Below the pieces are notes generated by a model. That model made no database searches and was not told the DNA's origin. It saw nothing but the letters and a program-made list of their open reading frames with translations. Position numbers and translations under genes: made by a program. Of a DNA stretch of 64,000 nucleotides, positions 1-8,005 are shown in pieces. Within the stretch, counting starts at the first letter, position 1; every line of letters starts with the position of its first letter. Source of the DNA: Rhodomicrobium sp. R_RK_3 (GTDB taxonomy: Bacteria > Pseudomonadota > Alphaproteobacteria > Rhizobiales > Rhodomicrobiaceae); contig NZ_MWLK01000023.1 in the NCBI RefSeq assembly GCF_002198715.1, forward strand, positions 1-64,000. Reading direction: 5' to 3'.

Positions 1-77
1 CATCGACGAGCTGATGCCCTGGGCTTACGCAAAACCAGCCTGAGCCAGGATCAAGGTGGGGTGGCTGGCCCGCTTAC
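1..77 (+). mobile_element. Right end of an IS66-type insertion sequence
   Basis: The window opens in the last codons of an IS66-type transposase. After its stop at 41-43 there are 34 bases ending in a sequence whose complement begins GTAAGCGGGCCAGCC. Elements of this family typically start with GTAA, so I place the outer end at base 77. The next bases continue the reading frame of a small terminase gene, so the element sits inside that gene. An 8-bp target duplication would be CTTTATGC (78-85), but the left junction is outside the window and cannot be checked. Confidence 0.65.
2..43 (+). CDS. IS66-type transposase, C-terminal fragment (partial)
   Basis: Only the last 13 codons and the stop are visible. 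The peptide IDELMPWAYAKPA matches the conserved end of the IS66 transposase C-terminal domain, where an I/L-D-E-L-L/M-P-W motif closes the protein. The rest of the transposase and its accessory genes would lie to the left. The call rests on this short motif plus the GTAA-type terminus 34 bases downstream. Confidence 0.6.
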   Translation: MDELMPWAYAKPA

Positions 78-257
78 CTTTATGCGGCGGCGATCGGCGG
101 CAGCGTCTCGGCGGCGAAGGCCTTCCTCGCCCTGTCGCAGCGGGCCGACACCATCCCGCGCGTCGCAGCCGAACCAAAGCCCGGCAAGAAGGAACAACTC
201 GTCATGGATGCGCAGACCGGCCATCGCGGCAGCCGCTGGGCGCAGGTGCTGAACTGA
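78..257 (+). pseudogene. Phage terminase small subunit, 3' part, cut by the IS66-type element
   Basis: Directly after the insertion-sequence end an open frame of 59 codons runs to TGA at 255-257. Its C-terminus, GHRGSRWAQVLN, is followed in the original phage arrangement by the large terminase, as seen at 1309-1333 where the same end is repeated. Position directly before terL argues for TerS, the DNA-recognition subunit of the packaging motor. The 5' part is separated by the insertion, so an intact TerS cannot be made from this locus. I infer function from position, not from a domain match. Confidence 0.6.
228..257 (+). repeat. Direct repeat copy 1 flanking the response-regulator cassette
   Basis: Bases 228-257 and 1301-1330 match over 30 positions with only two mismatches (CG against AA). 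The 3' 22 bases, 236-257 and 1309-1330, are identical. The repeat is the end of terS, including its stop codon. It brackets about 1.05 kb holding two response-regulator genes on the opposite strand. Confidence 0.85.
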
Positions 258-273
258 TCATGCTGGATATTGA

Positions 274-690
274 TCAGGGACCCAACCGGAACAGCATCAA
301 TCCCTGCGGTAAGTGCTGCTCCGGCGGCACCACGCCGGCAGCGACTCCCCGGGCAATCTCAACACTTTTGAGCAAAGTCGAAGGCAGACACGGCTTGGAG
401 ATGTATCCCAGCGCGGCGTCCCGCGCCTCCCATGCCTCGTCGAAATTTCCGCTTATGAAGAGGACTGGCGTGTGGAAAAGCTTACCGAGCATCCGGGCCA
501 AATGGGTGCCCTTGGTTTCACCCACGAGATTGATGTTCAATAGCGCCAGGTCCGGGCGCGTCGATTGGGCCAGTTCCAGCCCTACGGCCGCGGACCATGC
601 GGGCCCGATTACCTCGTACCCAGCGTCGACCAGCGTGTCGCAGATGACCATTGAGGTGAGGGGGTCATCCTCAACCACCAGAATTCTCAT
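274..690 (-). CDS. Single-domain response regulator with Asn at the phosphorylation site
   Basis: A 138-residue stand-alone receiver domain. The start is placed at MRILVVEDDP rather than an upstream in-frame start because this is where receiver beta-1 begins. The acidic pair E8/D9, switch residue S80 and conserved K99 are present. The phospho-acceptor position, normally Asp in a PDLALLD motif, reads PDLALLN, so residue 52 is Asn (codon at 535-537). It should therefore not be phosphorylated in the usual way and may work as a constitutive or protein-binding pseudo-receiver. It lies 48 bases downstream of a second receiver gene on the same strand, probably in one operon. No output domain is present. 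Confidence 0.85.
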   Translation of the reverse strand: MRILVVEDDPLTSMVICDTLVDAGYEVIGPAWSAAVGLELAQSTRPDLALLNINLVGETKGTHLARMLGKLFHTPVLFISGNFDEAWEARDAALGYISKPCLPSTLLKSVEIARGVAAGVVPPEQHLPQGLMLFRLGP

Positions 691-738
691 TGCCCATTTC
701 CTCTCGCCTCGACCGAAGAAAGGGGAAACGGGCAATGG

Positions 739-1119
739 TCAACGGTGTTCCGTCCGGCGAGGCTCGAGCGATTGGAAAGCCTTCTCGAGTTGCTCCACGA
801 CGAAGGGTTTGTGGAGGATCGAGTGGCCTTGGAAATCCAGGAGATCGCGTGGGCTGTATCCGGTCATGATCACGAAGGGAATACCGTGTGCCGCAAGCAT
901 CTCAGCGACCTCATTCGAACGGGTACCCGCTAAATTGATGTCCAGGGTTGCAGCGTCGATGGTCCGAGCGTCGGCCTCGATCTGGGCCACAGCATCTTCT
1001 GCCGTCCCCGCGATGCCTACAATGTCGTACCCCAACTCCTGCAAAATCTCTTCCAGCATGAGGGCGATCATCGCCTCGTCTTCAATGATCAAAACCCGTC
1101 CGCGATATCGGCTACCCAT
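739..1119 (-). CDS. Single-domain response regulator (receiver)
   Basis: A 126-residue receiver domain without output domain. Canonical residues are in place: acidic pocket E13/D14/E15, phospho-acceptor D60 in the TLDINLAG motif, T86 and K104 in ILHKPF. The ATG at 1119 follows a good ribosome binding site (GGGGAG about 8 bases upstream), which decides the start. It is the upstream gene of a two-gene set oriented against the surrounding prophage genes. Receivers of this short type usually relay phosphate between histidine kinases or act by protein contact. No kinase is visible nearby. Confidence 0.88.
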   Translation of the reverse strand: MGSRYRGRVLIIEDEAMIALMLEEILQELGYDIVGIAGTAEDAVAQIEADARTIDAATLDINLAGTRSNEVAEMLAAHGIPFVIMTGYSPRDLLDFQGHSILHKPFVVEQLEKAFQSLEPRRTEHR

Positions 1120-1300
1120 GGGAAACTCTCCCCGGTTGATCTGTCGGAGCCGGGCACCTGAGCAGTCGTCAATGCCCGAATTTGCGCGGTATTTTTCCAC
1201 ATTATTGCCCGCGGCACTACGAAAAACACCTTTTTCCTGCCCGCACGCAATAGATTTTGAACAAATCATGTTGCGGGAATTGCATACATCTGCGGAATGC

Positions 1301-1330
1301 GGCAGCAACTGGGCGCAGGTGCTGAACTGA
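1301..1330 (+). repeat. Direct repeat copy 2 (terS end before terL)
   Basis: This second copy of the terS 3' end ends in TGA at 1328-1330, three bases before the terL start codon. That spacing looks like the original phage junction, so this copy is probably the native one and the copy at 228-257 the junction created by the insert, or the two arose by duplication. Confidence 0.8.
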
Positions 1331-1332
1331 CC

Positions 1333-3039
1333 ATGTGGAACTTTGCCTGTCCGGACTGGATCGAGCGCTTGAGGTCCGGGCGCTCGCTGGTGCCCGATCT
1401 GCCGATCGACCAGGCCGAGGGCGAGCGCGGGGTCCAGATCTTCAACATGCTGCGGCTGCCGGACGTGCCCGGCCAGCCGGCGATGGCGGAGGCCGCCGGC
1501 GAATGGTTCCGCGACATCGTGCGGGCGGCCTGCGGCTCGCTCGACAAGGCGACCGGCGTGCGCGCCATCTCGGAGATTTTTACGCTGGTGCCGAAGAAGA
1601 ATTCGAAGACCACGGGCGGCGCCGCCATCGCCCTGGTCTTGATGCTCGCGAATGAGCGGCCGCGGGCGGAGATGCTGTTCGTCGGCCCGACCCAGGATGT
1701 TGCCGACCTCGCCTTCCAGCAGGCCGCCGGCATGATCGCCGCCGACCCGGACGGCTATCTGCAGAAGCGCTTCCACGTGCAGGAGCATTTGAAGACCATC
1801 AAGGACCGGCGCAACGGCGCCATGCTGAAGATCAAGACCTTCGACATGCGGGTGATGACCGGCGTGAAGCCGGTCTGCGTCATCGTCGACGAGCTGCATG
1901 TGATGTCGGCCTTCAGCTATGCCAGCCGCGTCGTCGGCCAGATCCGCGGCGGCCTCTTACCGAACCCGGAGAGCCTGCTGATCTTCATCACCACGCAGAG
2001 CGACGAGGCCCCCGCCGGGGTGTTCAAGGCCGAGCTGCAATATGCCCGCGGCATCCGCGACGGCCGCATCAAGGAGGGCGTGCGCATGCTGCCGATCCTC
2101 TACGAGTTCCCGGAAGCCATGCAGATCGACCCGGCGAGGCCCTGGCGCGACCCGGCCAACTGGCCGATGGTGCTGCCCAATCTGGGCCTGTCGATCACCA
2201 TCGACCGGCTCGTCTCCGACTACCAGCAGGCCCGCGAGAAGGGCGAGGCCGAGGAGCGGCGCTGGGCCTCGCAGCACCTCAATGTCGAGATCGGCCTGGC
2301 GCTGCATTCCGACCGCTGGCGCGGCACCGATTTCTGGCTCGGCGCCGCCGACCGGACCCTCACGCTCGACGAGCTGCTCGCCCGTTCAGAGGTGGTCACG
2401 GTCGGCATCGACGGCGGCGGGCTCGACGATCTGCTCGGCCTTGCCGTCCTCGGCCGCTGCAGGCAGACGCGCGACTGGCTGCTCTGGAACCACGCCTGGT
2501 GCCAGGAGGACGTGCTCGAGCTGCGCCAGGACATTGCCGAGCGGCTCCGGGACTTCGCCAATGACGGCGACCTCACCTTCTGCGCCGACGCCGCCCAGGA
2601 TCTAATCGAGGTCGCCGACATCATCGAGCGGATCCGCGACGCCGAGCTCTTGCCAGCTGAGGCCGGCGTCGGCCTCGATCCCGCCGGCGTCGCCATGCTG
2701 GTCGATGAGATCGTGTCGCGCAAAATCGCCGATGGTGTCCTGAAGGCCATCGGCCAGGGCTATCGGCTGTCCCCTGCCGTCTGGGGCATGGAGCGCAAGC
2801 TGAAGGACGGCACGCTGTGGCATTCCGGCTCGGCGCTGATGAGCTGGTGCGTCGGCAACGCCAAGGCCGAGCAGCGCGGCAATGCCGTCTTGATCACCAA
2901 GCAGACGGCAGGCAAGGCCAAGATCGACCCGCTGATTGCGACCTTCAACGCCTTCCAGCTGATGAGCCTCAACCCCGAGGCGGCGCGGGCGCTGACCTCG
3001 CCCTGGGAAAACCCCGATTTCAGGATGGCGCGCGCATGA
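1333..3039 (+). CDS. terL: Phage terminase large subunit
   Basis: ATPase-nuclease of the DNA-packaging motor, 568 residues. The N-terminal ATPase domain has a Walker A-type motif PKKNSKTT at residues 87-94 and a Walker B motif VCVIVDELH with D186/E187. The C-terminal nuclease half starts around residue 357 with VGIDGGG, carrying a likely metal-binding Asp. Length and motif spacing fit the HK97/Terminase_1 group. I chose ATG 1333 (MWNFACPDW), because the longer frame would include the duplicated terS end. The portal start overlaps the stop codon. Confidence 0.93.
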   Translation: MWNFACPDWIERLRSGRSLVPDLPIDQAEGERGVQIFNMLRLPDVPGQPAMAEAAGEWFRDIVRAACGSLDKATGVRAISEIFTLVPKKNSKTTGGAAIALVLMLANERPRAEMLFVGPTQDVADLAFQQAAGMIAADPDGYLQKRFHVQEHLKTIKDRRNGAMLKIKTFDMRVMTGVKPVCVIVDELHVMSAFSYASRVVGQIRGGLLPNPESLLIFITTQSDEAPAGVFKAELQYARGIRDGRIKEGVRMLPILYEFPEAMQIDPARPWRDPANWPMVLPNLGLSITIDRLVSDYQQAREKGEAEERRWASQHLNVEIGLALHSDRWRGTDFWLGAADRTLTLDELLARSEVVTVGIDGGGLDDLLGLAVLGRCRQTRDWLLWNHAWCQEDVLELRQDIAERLRDFANDGDLTFCADAAQDLIEVADIIERIRDAELLPAEAGVGLDPAGVAMLVDEIVSRKIADGVLKAIGQGYRLSPAVWGMERKLKDGTLWHSGSALMSWCVGNAKAEQRGNAVLITKQTAGKAKIDPLIATFNAFQLMSLNPEAARALTSPWENPDFRMARA

Positions 3040-4334
3040 GCGAACTTGTCGCCTATACCCGCGAGGGGCTCGAGGCCGTGGTCGAGGCGCGGCTCGCCGA
3101 GCGCCGGGCCTCGCTGGAGAGCCCGTCCGTCTCCCTGGCCGATGCGGCGGCCTGGCAGTCGCTGTTCGGCGCCTGGGCCAGCTCGGCCGCCGGGGTCGCC
3201 GTCTCGCGCGACAGCGCACTCGGCGTGCCGGCGGTCTGGGCGGCGGTGAACTTCATCGCCTCGACCATCGCCACGCTGCCGCTCGATCTCTACCAGCGCA
3301 CCGGCGACGACCGTGCGCTTGCCGTCAAGGATCCGCTCTATGCCATCCTGCATGATGACGTGAACGAGGAGATGAGCTCCTTCGCCTGGCGGAAACTCGC
3401 CATGCAGAACGTGCTCTTGAGCGGCCGCTCCTGCAGCTTCATCGAGAGGAATGTCGCCCGCCGCATCATCAATCTCTGGCCGCTCGACCCGGCCAAGGTG
3501 ACGGTCACAAGGCGCGAGGGCAAGACCCGCTACCTCTACCGCGAGGGCACGCGCGAGCGGGTTTATGCCGCGGCCGAGATCATCGACATTCCCTGGATGC
3601 TGCGCTCCGATGGGCTCTCCCATTACGAGCCGATCGAGCGCTTGCGGAACACCATCGGCCTCGCCATCGCGATGGAGGAATACGCCGCAAAATTCTTTCG
3701 CGGCGGCGGCGTGCCGCCCCTGCAGCTGGTCGGCCCGATGGAGACGCCGGGCGCCATCGCGCGGGCAGCAACCGATATCACCGAGGCTCTGCAGGCCGCC
3801 CGTTCGGAGGGGCGGCCGATCCTGCCGATGCCGCTGATGCACGAGCTGAAAGCCATCGGCTTCGATCCGGAGAAAGGCCAGCTCACCGACAGCCGCCGCT
3901 TCCAGCTCGAGGAGCTGGCGCGCATGTACCAGCTGCCGCCGGTGTTTTTGCAGGACCTGACCAAGGGCACGCTCGCCAACACCGAGCAGCAGGACCTGCA
4001 TTTCGTCAAACACACGCTGTCGCAATGGATCAAGGCCTGGGAGCAGGAGCTCAATCTGAAGCTATTCGGGCCGCGCAGACGCGACCGCTTCGTCGAGTTC
4101 AATGTCGACGGCCTGCTGCGCGGCGACTTCAAAACCCGGATGGAGGGCTACGCCAAGGCCATCCAAAACGCCATCAACACGCCGGACGAGATCCGCGCGA
4201 TGGAGAATTGGGCCGCCCATGGGGGCGACGCCGGCAAGCTTCACATCCAGGGCGCCACGGTGCCGCTCGGCCAGCAGCTGCAACGCGGCGCGGTGCCGGC
4301 ATCGCCCAATCCAACGGAGGCCGAAAATGAATGA
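3036..4334 (+). CDS. Phage portal protein (HK97 family)
   Basis: 432 residues. Portal proteins form the dodecameric ring at the head vertex through which DNA enters and leaves. Typical features of the HK97-type family are visible: an early AVWAAVNFIA helix, PLDLYQR, a central IPWMLRSDGLSHYEPIE stretch, and a C-terminal QLPPVFLQDLTKGT segment. The start overlaps the terL stop (ATGA), showing translational coupling. The order terL-portal-protease-capsid is the standard one for this phage group. Confidence 0.92.
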   Translation: MSELVAYTREGLEAVVEARLAERRASLESPSVSLADAAAWQSLFGAWASSAAGVAVSRDSALGVPAVWAAVNFIASTIATLPLDLYQRTGDDRALAVKDPLYAILHDDVNEEMSSFAWRKLAMQNVLLSGRSCSFIERNVARRIINLWPLDPAKVTVTRREGKTRYLYREGTRERVYAAAEIIDIPWMLRSDGLSHYEPIERLRNTIGLAIAMEEYAAKFFRGGGVPPLQLVGPMETPGAIARAATDITEALQAARSEGRPILPMPLMHELKAIGFDPEKGQLTDSRRFQLEELARMYQLPPVFLQDLTKGTLANTEQQDLHFVKHTLSQWIKAWEQELNLKLFGPRRRDRFVEFNVDGLLRGDFKTRMEGYAKAIQNAINTPDEIRAMENWAAHGGDAGKLHIQGATVPLGQQLQRGAVPASPNPTEAENE

Positions 4335-4983
4335 CCGCGAAATCCGGGTTCTGGCGGGCCTGCGCCTCGAGGAGCGCGAGGCCGGCAACGCGCCGATGCT
4401 CGCCGGCTATGCCGCCGTCTTCGACACCGAGACCGATATCGGCGGTTTCTTCCGCGAAAGGATCGCCCGCGGCGCCTTCGGCGATGCCATCTCCAAGGCC
4501 TCGGCCGATGTGCATGCGCTGTTCAACCATGACAGCAACATCGTGCTCGGCCGGCTGAAGGCCGGCACCTTGCGCTTGGCCGAAGACGCGAAAGGCCTCC
4601 GGGTCGAGATCGATCCGCCGGACACGCAGGATGTGCGTGATCTCATGGTGAAGATGAGGCGCGGCGACATCGACCAGATGTCCTTCGCCTTCACCATGCG
4701 CGGTGGCGCCCAGCGCTGGGATGAAAGCCAGGATCCGCCTGTCCGGACCATCGAAAAGGTGGGCGAGCTCTATGACGTTTCGGTGGTGACGCGCGGCGCC
4801 TATCCCACGACCGAGGTCGGGGTCCGCTCGCTCGAAGAGCACCAGCAGCAGCGCCGCATTGCGGGAGATGCCGAGGCCGATGCTCTCCGCAGGCGTGATG
4901 AGAAGATCCGGAACTGCCAGGCGGCGTCGGCGCGCATCCGGGATGAGCGTTTGAAACTGCGTTTGCCGAGGTCCGCCGCATAG
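4327..4983 (+). CDS. Phage prohead protease (HK97 family)
   Basis: 218 residues. Serine protease that matures the capsid by cleaving scaffold and capsid N-termini. The N-terminal part shows LAGYAAVFD; a likely catalytic His is H68 in LFNHD and Ser S119 lies in DQMSFAF. This spacing is usual for the family. Its start codon overlaps the end of the portal gene by eight bases. A strong hairpin with a T-run follows the stop and separates it from the capsid gene. Confidence 0.92.
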   Translation: MNDREIRVLAGLRLEEREAGNAPMLAGYAAVFDTETDIGGFFRERIARGAFGDAISKASADVHALFNHDSNIVLGRLKAGTLRLAEDAKGLRVEIDPPDTQDVRDLMVKMRRGDIDQMSFAFTMRGGAQRWDESQDPPVRTIEKVGELYDVSVVTRGAYPTTEVGVRSLEEHQQQRRIAGDAEADALRRRDEKIRNCQAASARIRDERLKLRLPRSAA

Positions 4984-5009
4984 GCAAAGCCCTGATGACT
5001 GCCCTGTTG

Positions 5010-5033
5010 AGCCGCTTTCGAGCGGCTTTTTTT
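5010..5033 (+). terminator. Intrinsic terminator-like hairpin between protease and capsid genes
   Basis: A 7-bp stem (AGCCGCT / AGCGGCT) closes a TTCG tetraloop and is followed by an unbroken T-run, a textbook rho-independent terminator on the plus strand. It sits only 24 bases before the capsid start, inside what should be a co-transcribed head operon. The capsid gene's own ribosome binding site (AGAGGAG) lies just beyond it. Confidence 0.7.
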
Positions 5034-5056
5034 ATGGACATCCAGAGGAGTTACAA

Positions 5057-6316
5057 ATGTCCAGACTGATCGAACTGCGCGAGAAGCAGGTAAAGTTGGT
5101 GGCGGATGCCCGCGCCAAGCTGGATGAGATCAAACCTGATACGCCGGCGGCGCGCGCCGCCGAGCTCGAGGCGGAACACGATCGCATCTTTGACGAAGTG
5201 ACCCGCCTCGACGGGCTGGTGAAGCGCGAGGAACAGCTCGCAGAGCGCGAGGCAGCGCTCGAGCGCGGCGACCCGCGCCGGCCGGTCGGCGAGGACCGCA
5301 CCGCCGAGCCGGCGGGCGATGCGCCGAAGGCGACGGTCGAGACCGCCTTCCGCTCCTGGCTGCGCTACGGTGCCGGCGGCCTGCTGGCGGAGGAGCGGAC
5401 GCTTCTGCAGTCGATGCGGGTGAAGGAGCCCGAGCGGCGGGCGCAGGCGGCGGGCACCGATGCAGCCGGTGGCTATCTGGTGCCGCAGGGCTTCGTCGCC
5501 GAGCTGATCAAAAGCCTGAAGGCCTTCGGGCCGATGGTCGATCCCGGCATTACCCGGCAGCTGGAGACCGCGGCCGGCAATCAGATCGACTGGCCGACCA
5601 TGAACGACACCGCCAACAAGGGCGCCATCCTGGCCGAGAACGCCCAGGATACCGAGCAGGACGTCGCCTTCGGCAGCAAGCAGCTCGACGCCTTCAAATA
5701 CACCACCAAAATCATCCGGGTGTCCGAGGAGCTGATGCAGGACGCGGCGATCGACATCGAGCAGATCGTGCGGGACGCCGGGGCGGAGCGGCTCGGCCGC
5801 ATCGTCAACGAGCATATGACGGTGGGCACCGGCGTCGGCCAGCCGAGCGGCATCGTCACCGCCTCGACGCAGGGCTTCGTCGCCGCGGCCGCAGCCAACA
5901 TCACGTTCGACGATCTGATCGAGCTGCAGCACGCGATCGACCCGGCCTACCGCGCCGATCCCAGCACGCGCTGGATGTTCCACGACAACACCTTGAAGCG
6001 CCTGCGCAAGCTGAAGGACGTCGAGGGCAATTACATCTGGCAGCCGGCCGACGTCCGCTCCGGCGCGCCGGCCGTCATCCTCGACCACCCCTACTCGATC
6101 AACCAGGACATGCCCCAGGTCGGCGCCAGCGCCAAATCGGTGCTGTTCGGGGCGTTCAACCGCTACGTGGTGCGCCGCGTGCGCGAACTCGCCCTGAAGC
6201 GCCTGGTCGAGCGCTATGCCGATTTCCATCAGGTCGGCTTCATCGGCTTTGCCCGCTTCGACGGCGATCTGCTGAACGCCGACGCGGTCAAGCACTTGGC
6301 ACACCCGGCCGCATGA
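5057..6316 (+). CDS. Phage major capsid protein (HK97 fold)
   Basis: 419 residues. The first ~110 residues are charged and predicted coiled coil (heptad-like, Glu/Arg rich), matching the delta/scaffold domain of HK97 gp5-type capsids that the prohead protease removes. The mature domain probably begins near residue 133, around AGTDAAGGYLVP, a hallmark of the family. The later WPTMNDTANKG and RVSEELMQDA stretches fit the HK97 fold. The start is supported by the strong site AGAGGAG seven bases upstream of ATG. Confidence 0.93.
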   Translation: MSRLIELREKQVKLVADARAKLDEIKPDTPAARAAELEAEHDRIFDEVTRLDGLVKREEQLAEREAALERGDPRRPVGEDRTAEPAGDAPKATVETAFRSWLRYGAGGLLAEERTLLQSMRVKEPERRAQAAGTDAAGGYLVPQGFVAELIKSLKAFGPMVDPGITRQLETAAGNQIDWPTMNDTANKGAILAENAQDTEQDVAFGSKQLDAFKYTTKIIRVSEELMQDAAIDIEQIVRDAGAERLGRIVNEHMTVGTGVGQPSGIVTASTQGFVAAAAANITFDDLIELQHAIDPAYRADPSTRWMFHDNTLKRLRKLKDVEGNYIWQPADVRSGAPAVILDHPYSINQDMPQVGASAKSVLFGAFNRYVVRRVRELALKRLVERYADFHQVGFIGFARFDGDLLNADAVKHLAHPAA

Positions 6317-6376
6317 TCCCACGGGGCGGCCGCGCTGCCGCCCCGCAAGTCTCTCCCGTCGCCTGAAGGACAAGCC

Positions 6377-6586
6377 ATGCAGATCAAGATCAAACCCGAG
6401 GCCGCCGGCCAATATAATGCCTATCAGGGCGGCGATATCCTCGATGTGCCCGATGAGGTGGCGCAGCGCCTGATCGCGCGCGGCATCGCCGATGCCGTCG
6501 AGACGCAAGTTGCCGGGCCGAGCGAAACCGCGACCGGCAAAGCGGCCGACGAGACGCAGGTCCCGCTCCCAGGCGAGAGCCGCTGA
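6377..6586 (+). CDS. Small phage head-region protein, unknown function
   Basis: 69 residues, acidic C-terminal half rich in Thr, Glu and Ala. It lies between the capsid and the head-tail connector in the same direction, with two bases to the next start. Proteins in this slot in HK97-like phages are often small accessory head proteins. I do not recognise a domain. The N-terminal part (MQIKIKPEA, then GGDILDVPDEVAQRLI) looks like a short compact module of strands and one helix. Confidence 0.7.
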   Translation: MQIKIKPEAAGQYNAYQGGDILDVPDEVAQRLIARGIADAVETQVAGPSETATGKAADETQVPLPGESR

Positions 6587-6588
6587 TC

Positions 6589-7200
6589 ATGGCGATGTGG
6601 GACCGGATCGAGCGGCTCACCGCCTCGGACGCCGAGGCCATCAGCCTCGACGAGGCGAAGGAGGCCTGCCGCATCGACGGCGCCGACGACGACGCCTTCC
6701 TCGCGCGCGCCATCAAAGCCGCCCGGGAGATGGTCGAGGGGCCGGACGGCGCCGGCCTCGCGCTGATCGCGTCGGAGTGGCAGCTCCGCCTCGACGGACT
6801 GCCGTCCGAGATCTGGATCCCCATGGGGCCGGTGATCTCGGTCGATAGGCTCGAATATCTGGACGAGGCGGGCGAGCTTCGGACCATCGCGCCTGCCGCC
6901 TATCAATGGCGCAAGGGGCGCTTCGAGGCGCGCATCAAGCCGGCCTACGGCCTCGCGTGGCCGTCGCTGCGAAGCCAATACGACGCGGTGCGGGTGACGT
7001 TCACCGCCGGATTTGCCGGGACGGATGCCGAGCCGCCGAGCCTTACGGCCATCCCCGAGCCGCTGCGCATCGCCATGCTGATGCTGATCTCGCATTGGAA
7101 TGAAAACCGCGAGAGCGTGGTGGTCGGCCAGCTGCCGTCCGAGATCCAGCACGGCTTCCGCGACCTCATCAATCGCTACCGCGTCGGGAGGTTCGGCTGA
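6589..7200 (+). CDS. Phage head-tail connector (gp6-like)
   Basis: 203 residues. The N-terminal helical part (SLDEAKEACRIDGADDDAFL, then a second helix) is the signature of gp6-like/phiE125 gp8 head-tail connectors, which form the ring below the portal. A beta-rich middle and a C-terminal helical end (LRIAMLMLISHWNENRE) also fit that family. It is coupled to its neighbour: the stop overlaps the start of the next gene at base 7200. Confidence 0.85.
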   Translation: MAMWDRIERLTASDAEAISLDEAKEACRIDGADDDAFLARAIKAAREMVEGPDGAGLALIASEWQLRLDGLPSEIWIPMGPVISVDRLEYLDEAGELRTIAPAAYQWRKGRFEARIKPAYGLAWPSLRSQYDAVRVTFTAGFAGTDAEPPSLTAIPEPLRIAMLMLISHWNENRESVVVGQLPSEIQHGFRDLINRYRVGRFG

Positions 7201-7553
7201 TGCGCGGCGCCGGCAGCCTCGATCGCCGCATCACCATCCTGCGCGCGACCATCAGCAGCAACGGCTTCAACGAGCGGGTGGAGAACTGGACGCCCCTGGC
7301 GACAGTGTGGGCACGGCGCACCGAGAAGGCGGCAGGCGAAGCCTATCGCGCCGACGAAGTCGCAGCGGAGCGGACGACGCTGTTCCGGATCCGCTGGTCG
7401 ACGCCGCTGCAATCGGTCAGCGCGCGCGACCGGATCGCCGCCGAGGGCCGCGATTTCAACATCGTCGGTGTGATGGAGACCGGCCGCCGGCGCTGGCTCG
7501 ACATCGAGGCCGTGGCGCGGGCGGACGTTGCTGCAACGGAGGATGGCGCATGA
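7200..7553 (+). CDS. Phage head-tail adaptor / head closure protein
   Basis: 117 residues, small beta-rich protein. GSLDRRITILRAT at the start and a later TVWARR are characteristic of the phage head-tail joining family (SPP1 gp16-like), which seals the connector after packaging. It overlaps genes on both sides (ATG in the preceding stop, stop in the next ATG). Order and size match the usual connector-adaptor-gp10 series. Confidence 0.83.
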   Translation: MRGAGSLDRRITILRATISSNGFNERVENWTPLATVWARRTEKAAGEAYRADEVAAERTTLFRIRWSTPLQSVSARDRIAAEGRDFNIVGVMETGRRRWLDIEAVARADVAATEDGA

Positions 7554-8002
7554 GCATCACCATCAGGATCGAAGGCCTGAAGGAGGTGCAGGCCGCCCTG
7601 CGCGATCTGCCGAAATCGACGGGAAAGAACATCATGCGGCGGGTGCTCATCGCCCGCGCCGAGCCGGTGGCCGAGGCTGCGCGCGCGCTGGTGCCCGTCG
7701 ATAAGGGGAACCTGCTGGCCTCGATCAATGTCAGCACCAGGCTGACCCGGCGGCAGCGGGGACTGCACCGCAAGCCGCACCGGGACGATGTCGAGGTGCA
7801 TGTCGGACCCGGCGCCAATCCGGCGGGGCATTTTCAGGAATTCGGCACCTCGCGCCATCCGGCGCAGCCCTTCATGCGGCCGGCCTGGGACCGCACCAAG
7901 GCCGGCGTCATCGAGGGGCTGAAAGAGGACCTATGGGCCGAGATCGAGAAAGTCCTCGAGCGCCGCGCCAGGCGGGCGGCCAGGAAAGCGGCGAAGGGCT
8001 GA
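7550..8002 (+). CDS. HK97 gp10-like tail component
   Basis: 150 residues. The opening IRIEGLKEVQAALRDLP and the central ARALVPVDKGNLLASI are classic for HK97 gp10-like proteins, which are needed to join or complete the tail. The C-terminal region has HFQEFGTSRHPAQPFMRPA, also conserved in the family, followed by a basic Arg/Lys-rich tail. The start is fixed by overlap with the stop of the preceding gene. Confidence 0.88.
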   Translation: MSITIRIEGLKEVQAALRDLPKSTGKNIMRRVLIARAEPVAEAARALVPVDKGNLLASINVSTRLTRRQRGLHRKPHRDDVEVHVGPGANPAGHFQEFGTSRHPAQPFMRPAWDRTKAGVIEGLKEDLWAEIEKVLERRARRAARKAAKG

Positions 8003-8005
8003 TCG

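Noticed and set aside
56-1330. Long open frame of 424 codons on the plus strand
   Set aside because: It crosses the IS end, the terS fragment and both minus-strand receivers in the wrong phase; composition artefact.
1297-1332. Extended terL start
   Set aside because: Those codons are the duplicated terS end; ATG 1333 has the proper phage spacing after the terS stop.
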